Positions 12,986 to 19,832 of a stretch of 23,726 nt of DNA are shown here, piece after piece (position 1 is the stretch's first letter; each line of letters opens with the position of its first letter). Origin of the DNA: a virus; IMG/VR virus record IMGVR_UViG_3300025626_001225, positions 1-23,726 of that record. One strand, given 5' to 3'. Position numbers and translations under genes: made by a program. The notes beneath the pieces were generated by a model. It did no database searches, was not told where the DNA came from, and was given only the letters and a program-made list of their open reading frames with translations.

Positions 12986-13674
12986 TATCCGGCTTTCTTC
13001 TTAGTAGCTGCTTTCTTCTTAGTAGCTGCTTTCTTCTTAGTAGCTGTTTTCTTAGCCGGCGCATCTATAACCACTTTACTTTGCATCCATTTTAATAGTA
13101 CACCGTATGCTGGTAGGAATACAATTAGTCCTACAACAATCTTTGTAAGTGTATTATTAAATGCTACGTCTGCAACCCAAGGTGCAGGATAAAATGCTGT
13201 GTAGAAGAATGCATATGTATCAATGATGTTTGCTGCAATAGTTGATACTGCTGGAGCAATCCACCATGCACTCATACGCTCACGAATGTATTGGAATACA
13301 TATACGTCAAGCATTGTACCTACTGCATATGCTACACCTGATGCTAACCCAACACGATATGCGTGTTCATCACCTAGTGCCAATAGCACAAGCACTGATG
13401 CTACAATAGCAGGAATAATAGCCATTGCTACAACAGCTCTACCTGCTTGCTTGCCAACCATACGTACTGTAAGGTCAGTTGCAATTACAACGATCGGAAA
13501 TGTAAACGCCGCCGCTGCTAAAGGAAATGATCCAAACAGAGGCAATTCTGCACCTGGAAATAAATCAAACCTAATTGTAACTAGATAGTTTGACACAGCA
13601 ATTACTAGCGTGTGTAAAATAACTAGATTTCTTACAAGTGTCTTGTCAACACCTTCTAATAGTCTTGTAAACAT
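12985..13674 (-). CDS. yhhQ: VUT-family (YhhQ-like) queuosine-precursor transporter with Lys/Ala tail
   Basis: An integral membrane protein of about six helices, e.g. residues 13-33, 50-66, 82-100, 108-125, 137-158 and 175-195. FPIVVIATDLTVRMVGKQAGR (59-79) matches the conserved TDL...R..GK..A signature of VUT/YhhQ transporters, which import 7-deazaguanine queuosine precursors in bacteria. A phage copy could support host tRNA queuosine or 7-deazaguanine bases in phage DNA; no other gene of that pathway is seen here. Oddity: the C-terminus (206-229) is a Lys/Ala/Thr repeat (KKTATKKKAATKKK) encoded by perfect 18-bp tandem repeats, like histone H1 or AlgP tails. Confidence 0.85.
   Translation of the reverse strand: MFTRLLEGVDKTLVRNLVILHTLVIAVSNYLVTIRFDLFPGAELPLFGSFPLAAAAFTFPIVVIATDLTVRMVGKQAGRAVVAMAIIPAIVASVLVLLALGDEHAYRVGLASGVAYAVGTMLDVYVFQYIRERMSAWWIAPAVSTIAANIIDTYAFFYTAFYPAPWVADVAFNNTLTKIVVGLIVFLPAYGVLLKWMQSKVVIDAPAKKTATKKKAATKKKAATKKKAG
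12992..13045. repeat. Three perfect 18-bp tandem repeats coding for a Lys-rich tail
   Basis: The unit gctttcttcttagtagct (plus strand) occurs three times without a mismatch, and a diverged partial copy follows. Each unit encodes six residues of the AATKKK pattern at the end of the transporter. The count is likely to vary by slippage, in whole codons, so frame is kept. Confidence 0.95.
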
Positions 13675-13677
13675 AAT

Positions 13678-14037
13678 TTACTTTTTTCCTTTTGTTACTT
13701 CTGTGCCGCTTGTACGACGAACAATGTCATCGTGATTAAACTCCGCCCAGTATAGTTCAAAAGCGACACCGTCTTCTAAACCTTCGAACTGGTGGATCTT
13801 GCCGGGCTTTACTTGTGTAAAGTCACCTGCTTCAAGAATAGTCTCATCTAACAATCCTTGATCTTCTTGCCAAACACGGACAATCATCTTGCCCGATTCA
13901 ACATAGAATCCGTTCCATTTAAATTGATGCTCATGCTCAGAGCATTTGTATCCTGCTTTGTATTCAATACGGTGAAACTCTAGTACACCGTTTGCGTGGA
14001 TCAATTCTGTCTGACCCCATATTTTACCTGCTTTCAT
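13678..14037 (-). CDS. Small cupin protein, 119 aa
   Basis: A single cupin barrel. Motif 1: SEHEHQFKWNGFYVESG (33-49) with His35, His37 and Glu47. Motif 2: GDFTQVKPGKIHQFEG (71-86) with His82. These residues could bind one metal ion. Comparable small cupins act on nucleotide sugars or as lyases/isomerases, but the substrate here is unknown. It starts in a TAATG-type junction with the gene upstream (14037 shared) and is followed by the transporter after 3 nt. The tail ends in TSGTEVTKGKK. Possible link to sugar metabolism given the kds genes in the same operon. Confidence 0.8.
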   Translation of the reverse strand: MKAGKIWGQTELIHANGVLEFHRIEYKAGYKCSEHEHQFKWNGFYVESGKMIVRVWQEDQGLLDETILEAGDFTQVKPGKIHQFEGLEDGVAFELYWAEFNHDDIVRRTSGTEVTKGKK

Positions 14038-14543
14038 TATAATAAATTCCCATATTCTATAACTTCGCTTTGTCTGCTTATCTCTTTAATAAAGAATGCA
14101 CACAAAGGTTTTTCTGTGTTTGTTATTGGTACACTTAAAAGTTGTCCGTTTTTTGTTTTTGGAAAAAACCATTTTACATCATTATAAAAGTTTATAATCC
14201 TTATACTTTTAAAATCAAACTTTGTACCTGTAAGAGGATTAAAACAAAATGCTTGAAACCCTCTATCATTTAAACTTGTTAATGGTAATACTTCAAGGTC
14301 ATTATCTGCCATTGGGTCACCGACTGCAATACTCCAGTCCAAAGGCATTGTAACTTCGTGGCCGCCTATTTCTAATACCATTGCAGGTGAACTAAAACTT
14401 TCCAAAAAAATCAAAGGCATAAAATAAAAGTCAGGGTCTTTTGGATCTGAATTATCTAACACACTAAATCTTATATCATCGTCTAGCTCATCAGGCATTT
14501 TATTTAAATCATAACTGTAGTTATCTAATGTTAATATTCTCAT
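14037..14543 (-). CDS. Conserved-looking T4-like phage protein next to uvsW, 168 aa
   Basis: The protein begins MRILTLDNYSYDLNKMPDEL and has LPLTSLNDRGFQAFCFNPL (86-104) and NDVKWFFPKTKNGQLLSVPI (121-140). It looks like a compact soluble alpha/beta protein. Proteins with this appearance accompany uvsW in T4-like cyanophages as far as I recall; the function is unknown to me. Its ATG follows the uvsW stop directly. No catalytic motif, metal site or membrane segment is seen. The operon position suggests a replication/recombination or transcription role (weak inference). Confidence 0.8.
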   Translation of the reverse strand: MRILTLDNYSYDLNKMPDELDDDIRFSVLDNSDPKDPDFYFMPLIFLESFSSPAMVLEIGGHEVTMPLDWSIAVGDPMADNDLEVLPLTSLNDRGFQAFCFNPLTGTKFDFKSIRIINFYNDVKWFFPKTKNGQLLSVPITNTEKPLCAFFIKEISRQSEVIEYGNLL

Positions 14544-16007
14544 TTAATTCCAATCTACTTTCTCAATTGTAAATGGATACTCTGCTTCTTTGTAAAACTT
14601 TTTACGCTGAGTCAAGTGTCGCTTCGCAAACTTGCATGTTGATGTCAAGTCCCATATTTGTACGAAGTCTTTATCTTTTGCTATTCTTACGCCTCTACCA
14701 ATACTTTGAATTACTCTTACAAAAGACTTGCCGGGCTCAAGGAGCACAAGATTAAAAATACGAGGTATATTAAGACCAACAGCCGCAACTCCATAAGTTG
14801 CAATAATAACTTCGTTGGTGCCTTCTTTAATCGTGTCGTATGTTTCTTTTCTGTCTTTGTTCTTAACAGCGCCGCTTACAAACGTGCTGCCTGGAATAAG
14901 TTCAGCAAGCATTTCGCCTGCGCTAATTCTATCTACTAGTATAAGTGTGTTGCCTGATTCTTTTACTGTGGTTAGTAGTTTGCCTATATATTCTAATCTT
15001 GCTGTATTTGTTGTTAAATATTTTAATTCTTCTTGGTAGCCTGCATGTGCTACTGTATCTATTAGTTGTACTACATTAACATGACATTGCGATAGCACAC
15101 CTTTGTCCTGCAATTCTTTTGCTGTAATGTTGCCAATTACAGGTCCTAGACTAGCATGAATACTTTCGAACTCAAACTTCTCTTTAGGTACTGTGCCAGT
15201 TAGTCCCCAACGTATGGGTGCATTACGTAGGTTGCGAGTGAGCAGGTTCTTGAGAACTTCTGCTTTGGCTTGGTGTACTTCGTCGACAATAATAGTGCTC
15301 ACATCTTCTAAGAACTCTGCAAGTGATAATACTGCTGAGCCATCCTTATGCTTCTTGTCGAGAATATTCAAACTCTGCCAAGTGCATATAGTGTGAGTCT
15401 TACCTAACATCTTTCTGTCGCCGAAGTACACCCCTACATCAAGCCCACAGTTAATGTAGTCTTCTTCTGTTTGTTCAACAAGTGATTTGTTTGGAACAAT
15501 AACAAGACTACGACCGTAAGGCTCCGTTATGTGTGACAGCGTTGCTGTGGTAATAGTTTTACCTGCACCAGTAGCAATCTGTTGCAAGCTCTGTGGATTA
15601 TTTAAAAAGTTATTGATTGCTTCTACTTGATAGTCACGTAGAATAATTTCTGTACCTGCTACAGGATGTCCTTCGGGCCAGCACACACCTTGGTCTGCCC
15701 AGTAACGTTCTGTTACAGGTGCAAAGTTTAATTTTATAGGGTGACGTCTATCATCAATGTCTACTATTTGTACATTATTTTTTTGTAGCACTTGACTAAT
15801 AGTGTCAAGATGATTAACATACCCAGTGCCGCCAATACCAAAAAAAGCAACTTTGCCGTCCCAGCGACCAAGTTTATATTGTGGCATGTACTTTGCATAG
15901 GGCACTTCAAACTTAAGAGAATTTGCCAACTTTCTGCGTACATCAACATCAAGACCTTCTATTTTGATGTTTACTTCATCTTCTATTATTAGTTTACACG
16001 TTGCCAT
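14544..16007 (-). CDS. uvsW: Recombination DNA helicase UvsW, SF2 family
   Basis: T4 UvsW unwinds branched DNA and R-loops, promotes fork regression and switches replication from origin- to recombination-dependent. The 487 residues (T4: about 500) carry an N-terminal substrate-binding domain (1-120), the Q/motif I region LQQIATGAGKT (141-151), DEVH box VDEVHQAKA (241-249), motif III GLTGT (266-270), a second RecA-like domain with LILVDR (353-358), and motif VI QSIGRGVR (432-439) with arginine fingers. It directly follows the 399-residue gene with no gap and is presumably transcribed from the promoter at 17214-17242. Confidence 0.95.
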   Translation of the reverse strand: MATCKLIIEDEVNIKIEGLDVDVRRKLANSLKFEVPYAKYMPQYKLGRWDGKVAFFGIGGTGYVNHLDTISQVLQKNNVQIVDIDDRRHPIKLNFAPVTERYWADQGVCWPEGHPVAGTEIILRDYQVEAINNFLNNPQSLQQIATGAGKTITTATLSHITEPYGRSLVIVPNKSLVEQTEEDYINCGLDVGVYFGDRKMLGKTHTICTWQSLNILDKKHKDGSAVLSLAEFLEDVSTIIVDEVHQAKAEVLKNLLTRNLRNAPIRWGLTGTVPKEKFEFESIHASLGPVIGNITAKELQDKGVLSQCHVNVVQLIDTVAHAGYQEELKYLTTNTARLEYIGKLLTTVKESGNTLILVDRISAGEMLAELIPGSTFVSGAVKNKDRKETYDTIKEGTNEVIIATYGVAAVGLNIPRIFNLVLLEPGKSFVRVIQSIGRGVRIAKDKDFVQIWDLTSTCKFAKRHLTQRKKFYKEAEYPFTIEKVDWN

Positions 16008-17207
16008 TTATATTTCTTCAAACTGTTTTTTTAACATTAACGATATTTCTTTACTGTATGCTATACTAAGATCACATACGTTATATACGTAACTAGAAAT
16101 AATTCTTCCTGTGTAACCAGAATCAAGTGTTAACGAACTTTGAAATTTAATTTTTGATTCAATTAATGGTTTAGGTATTTTATTACTATCTATATTAATA
16201 TACACTATATCAACTGATTTGTCAAGAGAAACATTTAAATTATTGTTTTTTATATACAAATTAAAATCAAGTCCGTCATCATTGTTAGGTAATCTAAACA
16301 ATACAGAATGTTTTAAGTTGGGATTTAAATAATATAATGTCTTGTGCAGATGTTCTAATTGTTCTAAACATTCATTTTCGTTTAATCCTATTAGTATCGG
16401 CAAACGTTTTAATTGTATTAAGGTTGTAAACATCTGACATATATCATACTGATCAGGATTAACTTGTATTGAATGTCTCGAACGGTTAGCAATCTTATGT
16501 AATAAATTATCTTGTTTTTTGTAATTATCTAACACATTAAGATTATATAATATACTCCTATCTTGATAAAATACTAAATTACTCTTACAAGGTTTACCAA
16601 ACATATTATGTAATGTTTGTACATGTTCGTTTGCTAAATTACGAAGGTTATATTGATATAAACTAGGTACATAATTTTGTGGTGATACTCTAATTGCCTT
16701 TATTTGAGTATAAAAATCTATTAATTTTTTATCAATGTCGAACCCATTATTTTGAAATGTGTCAATAATCTCTTCTAGAATACGTTCTTTAAATTCAAAT
16801 ATATGTTGATGACTACCTTTAACATGTGTATGATACCCTCTAAATTTAGAAGTAATGGATTCTAATTTTATTATTAATTTTTTACTGAACGGAAATCTTA
16901 GAATTAATTTATTATCTTCTAATTTTAAATATTTAGATCTATCAATCGTCCTTAATGGAGTGCGTAATACCTGTAGTCTATTCTCTAGATCGTCAATACC
17001 AGCTAACAAAAACTGATCATTATATTTTATTAATTTTTCTTTTACTACAGTATATTGTCTATCAGTAAATGCAATACCTTTAAATATTTGCCTAGCAATA
17101 CTAGTTAGAAATCCAATATCGGATGCATCGATATTAAATTCTATGTCTTCACGTAGGCCAACAAACAATTCTAAACAATCTTCTGCAGTATTATAATTAT
17201 GTATCAT
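16008..17207 (-). CDS. Unrecognised phage protein, 399 aa, first gene of the uvsW operon
   Basis: No firm family. Residues ~85-165 (NKLILRFPFSKKLIIKLESI, then a His-rich stretch and FEFKERILEEI) resemble in layout the HARP-like substrate-recognition domain found beside some SNF2/SF2 helicases (FPYNP...), but this is tentative. Residues 265-390 alternate beta and alpha elements (LPILIGLNENECLEQLEHL, VDIVYINIDS) like a RecA-type fold without Walker motifs. A degenerate helicase or UvsW partner is therefore a guess supported mainly by its place directly before uvsW. Transcription starts from a perfect sigma70 promoter 6 nt before its ATG, and no Shine-Dalgarno is present. Confidence 0.75.
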   Translation of the reverse strand: MIHNYNTAEDCLELFVGLREDIEFNIDASDIGFLTSIARQIFKGIAFTDRQYTVVKEKLIKYNDQFLLAGIDDLENRLQVLRTPLRTIDRSKYLKLEDNKLILRFPFSKKLIIKLESITSKFRGYHTHVKGSHQHIFEFKERILEEIIDTFQNNGFDIDKKLIDFYTQIKAIRVSPQNYVPSLYQYNLRNLANEHVQTLHNMFGKPCKSNLVFYQDRSILYNLNVLDNYKKQDNLLHKIANRSRHSIQVNPDQYDICQMFTTLIQLKRLPILIGLNENECLEQLEHLHKTLYYLNPNLKHSVLFRLPNNDDGLDFNLYIKNNNLNVSLDKSVDIVYINIDSNKIPKPLIESKIKFQSSLTLDSGYTGRIISSYVYNVCDLSIAYSKEISLMLKKQFEEI

Positions 17208-17213
17208 ACGTTA

Positions 17214-17242
17214 ATTATAGCTTAGACTAAAGCAGATGTCAA
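17214..17242 (-). promoter_or_regulatory. Perfect sigma70 promoter for the uvsW-metK-kds operon, leaderless geometry
   Basis: The minus strand reads TTGACA (17237-17242), a 17-nt spacer and TATAAT (17214-17219), then 6 nt and the ATG at 17207. The -35 box lies in the final codons of the glycosyltransferase gene upstream. The arrangement is the same as before the primase and gp41 genes. It should drive the tightly packed genes from 17207 down to 7188. Confidence 0.85.
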
Positions 17243-18082
17243 GTTTTTTAATGGCAGTCCTTGTGATATTTCTTCTATTGTATATTCAGTGTGTGCGTAA
17301 TCATTAAGCCATTGTGTTCTATCTGGCATCACAGGATTTTCAATATCGTATAAAAAGTCTATATCGTTGGCCACGTCATAAGCAAGACTATGAGTACTAA
17401 CAAAAGCAGGAACGCCTTCGATGATAGAATGTATCCCAGGATTGCTACTGTAACTGATAGTACAATGTATATCATTAAAGCCCATATCAAAAGAATCATA
17501 AGTGCCGTTAACATGTCGGGGCTCCTGTCTATATACGTGTCGTAAGCCTCGTTCTATTTCAGGTAATCGACAGCGTGGGTGTGGCCTAAATATAATTGGC
17601 CGTTGTGTGTGTTTACGTATTTCATCGTATGTATCTAAGAACCAGTTGCTCATAGGTGGCATGCCTTGCCACTGTAGACTTTTATCATGCTGTCCACATA
17701 ATAGTATATACTCGCCGTCAGTACGCCAAGGCTTTAACGATAGACCGAGTAGACGATGGCGATCACTGTTATTACTATCGGGCCCAAAGTAAGCATCTCT
17801 ATTAATCCCATTTAATCCCACCTTCCACGTTGTGCTTCTTTTGATTCCTCCGACTTCGAGGACGATAACTGGTTTGCGAAGTTCAAGACAACGGGTCCAA
17901 ATATCTTTGTTACGAGCCATTCTACCGTGAAAAAGCACACTCCAAATAACATGGCAATCGGCATCATCGATATTATTACTATCACTAATATTATGCCCAT
18001 TAGAAATGCAACTGTGCTCAAAAGCACTAAAAATATTAGAGGCATTTAATGCACCGTATTCCTTCCAAAGCCTAAACTTCAT
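17222..18082 (-). CDS. Capsule-type (KpsS/KpsC-like) GT-B glycosyltransferase, 286 aa
   Basis: The C-terminal half carries a module shared with the genes at 18921 and 19819: GEYILLCGQ (123-131), RPIIFRPHPRC (161-171), and YSSNPGIHSIIEGVPAFVST (211-230). RPHP and the Ser/Asn-rich loop before IEGVPAF resemble bacterial KpsS/KpsC capsule transferases, which use CMP-KDO. That would fit kdsA/kdsB in the next operon, but the donor cannot be read from the sequence. It is soluble with no membrane segment. It starts in an ATGA overlap with the preceding GT gene. It is the last gene of the glycan operon, and its 3' end contains the promoter for the uvsW operon. Confidence 0.72.
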   Translation of the reverse strand: MKFRLWKEYGALNASNIFSAFEHSCISNGHNISDSNNIDDADCHVIWSVLFHGRMARNKDIWTRCLELRKPVIVLEVGGIKRSTTWKVGLNGINRDAYFGPDSNNSDRHRLLGLSLKPWRTDGEYILLCGQHDKSLQWQGMPPMSNWFLDTYDEIRKHTQRPIIFRPHPRCRLPEIERGLRHVYRQEPRHVNGTYDSFDMGFNDIHCTISYSSNPGIHSIIEGVPAFVSTHSLAYDVANDIDFLYDIENPVMPDRTQWLNDYAHTEYTIEEISQGLPLKNLTSALV

Positions 18083-18924
18083 CTAGATGTCCAATATGTT
18101 TCTTTACGATTAACCATTATATCTTTGGCTAAACTTTTTCCAGTATCTTTACGGGCACCTTTTAAATGGTCAATCCATTGACCAAGTTTAGTATTTATTA
18201 AAGGATGACCGCCGCCTCCGCTCTTAGCTTCACGCAAATACATGTCTGCACTATAATCTAAAACGTCTGGATTATATATTTTCATAAGGTTAAGTATATG
18301 TCCAAATATATAACTATCGTGCCACTCAACTAACTTAAACATTCCATTATCTGCATCTTCGTAAAATCTTTCAAATTCTTTTAGAAATTCAATACATACT
18401 GGGGTATTTAAGTTTAATCCGTAAAATCCACATTCGGGCCATGTCTGTGATCCTTTACCTCTACCAACATATGTAATCCATTTATCATCAGGTAATAGTT
18501 CTGCAAAGTCTTCATAACTCCAATTAGTATGTACAAATGTATCTGCATCCATCCACACGCACCAGTCCTTAGAGCGCTGTACAGCATCATAAACTGCGTA
18601 TGTCTTATTTGCAAAGCGCACAGCATCCCATTTGAATTCCTTTTGCCAATCCTTGCGTCCTTTACGTGCAGGATGGTTTGTTATATCTCCGTTTGCGTGT
18701 GGAACGCTGCTCCATTTATTTTTAAACTGATTTAATTTTGGTAATACAATTTGTGCATCTAGTACAGTAATATTGTTTGCAGAAACTATTGGATTACAAT
18801 TTTCCGCGTACACTAATAATTTAATTTTTGGATCAACCTTTTCAGCAAAGCTATCTAGAAATCTTTGGCCATATTTTTCTAATCCAGGTTGATGAAATGT
18901 TGTTACTACAGTAATATCTTTCAT
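18079..18924 (-). CDS. GT-A fold glycosyltransferase, 281 aa
   Basis: Predicted nucleotide-sugar glycosyltransferase. It begins MKDITVVTTFHQPGLEKYG and has the metal/nucleotide-binding DxD motif as WMDADTF (124-130). FYGLNLNTP and a WHDSYIFGHIL stretch lie in the acceptor half. The ATG at 18924 overlaps the stop of the upstream gene (ATGA) and is preferred; a GTG 27 nt upstream is in frame but inside that gene. It looks cytoplasmic, with no membrane segment. Donor and acceptor are unknown. Operon neighbours suggest assembly of an envelope or virion glycan. Confidence 0.82.
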   Translation of the reverse strand: MKDITVVTTFHQPGLEKYGQRFLDSFAEKVDPKIKLLVYAENCNPIVSANNITVLDAQIVLPKLNQFKNKWSSVPHANGDITNHPARKGRKDWQKEFKWDAVRFANKTYAVYDAVQRSKDWCVWMDADTFVHTNWSYEDFAELLPDDKWITYVGRGKGSQTWPECGFYGLNLNTPVCIEFLKEFERFYEDADNGMFKLVEWHDSYIFGHILNLMKIYNPDVLDYSADMYLREAKSGGGGHPLINTKLGQWIDHLKGARKDTGKSLAKDIMVNRKETYWTSR

Positions 18925-19832
18925 GTAAATTCTCGCATATGTTTCCAGCACTCTCCAGAGCGCAGTTCTTCGAAATTCCAGTGACTCATACTAATACGCT
19001 GACACCAACTATTTCTATCAAATTGCTGCGGAGTTTCGATTTGATTAAGGTTAGTATTTGCAATTTCTCTGCATTGACTATCTCGATGGTCAGTTAAAAA
19101 TATATTGTAACCTTTTATTGCAGGGCCAACGGCTGCACTACTATTATGATTTATTACAGCCCAAGCACCTTGTAAATCTGTTTCTAAAGGTTTATTTGAA
19201 GGACTTATAGAAACATTTTTATAATTTAATAATCTACACCCTTTTCCTAAATAATCCCTAGCACGTTTATCACCAGGATGTCCTCTAATAATAATTGGTC
19301 GATCACTATATTGTTGTATAGTGAATATTGTTTTTTCTAACCATTCTAATACTGACAATCCTTTCATACTCCACCCTCCATTTCTTTGAGCCATTAGTAA
19401 AATATGATTACCTGTTGTCTTGTATGGTTCCATACGTATTCCGGTAGTTTGTTGTATTTTATTCCATCTATTTCTATCTATAACAGTGTCGCAGTATTCA
19501 CCAGTAGTTGGAAAAATTCCATTATAACTATATCGCAAGTACCCCCAAGGATTTAAATGATTATGGTACAAAAATAAATTAGCATCAGCAGTAATCGTAG
19601 GAATATTAGACTGGATTATTTGTTTTCTTAATGCAAGATGCGGTGAATGAGTTTGATCATATATCCAACCTTGTATAACATTTACATCACTTGGTATTAT
19701 GTTACGTTCGTAACATAGTTCTCCCTGATCGCCTGCTACATTTACACCTGTTATAAAGTCACGTAATAGTTGTTCTTTTTGAGGTTTAGTATTTCTAGCA
19801 GGAACTGTATGTAGATAACTAACTACTTTCAT
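18921..19832 (-). CDS. GT-B-type glycosyltransferase, capsule-transferase-like, 303 aa
   Basis: Second copy of the module seen at 17222: GNHILLMAQRNGG (141-153), WLEKTIF (164-170), RPIIIRGHPGDKR (178-190), and INHNSSAAVGPAIKGYNIFL (227-246). The similarity to the genes on both sides is clear by eye but limited to these blocks. The N-terminal 130 residues would be the acceptor half. It begins inside the last 14 nt of the 552-residue gene. Specific sugar unknown; a KpsS-like or CDP-glycerol-transferase-like reaction is inferred from the motif layout. Confidence 0.7.
   Translation of the reverse strand: MKVVSYLHTVPARNTKPQKEQLLRDFITGVNVAGDQGELCYERNIIPSDVNVIQGWIYDQTHSPHLALRKQIIQSNIPTITADANLFLYHNHLNPWGYLRYSYNGIFPTTGEYCDTVIDRNRWNKIQQTTGIRMEPYKTTGNHILLMAQRNGGWSMKGLSVLEWLEKTIFTIQQYSDRPIIIRGHPGDKRARDYLGKGCRLLNYKNVSISPSNKPLETDLQGAWAVINHNSSAAVGPAIKGYNIFLTDHRDSQCREIANTNLNQIETPQQFDRNSWCQRISMSHWNFEELRSGECWKHMREFT

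Noticed and set aside
12992-13045. Tandem repeats as a possible CRISPR or iteron array
   Set aside because: The units are adjacent without spacers, and they are in frame and code for a Lys/Ala tail.
16197-16225. Sigma70-like TTGACA-N17-TATATT on the minus strand
   Set aside because: It lies in the middle of the 399-residue coding region with no gene start after it, unlike the three promoters that sit at gene starts.
18190-18200. AATAAATA on the minus strand
   Set aside because: It is inside the GT-A transferase gene with no start codon at a suitable distance.
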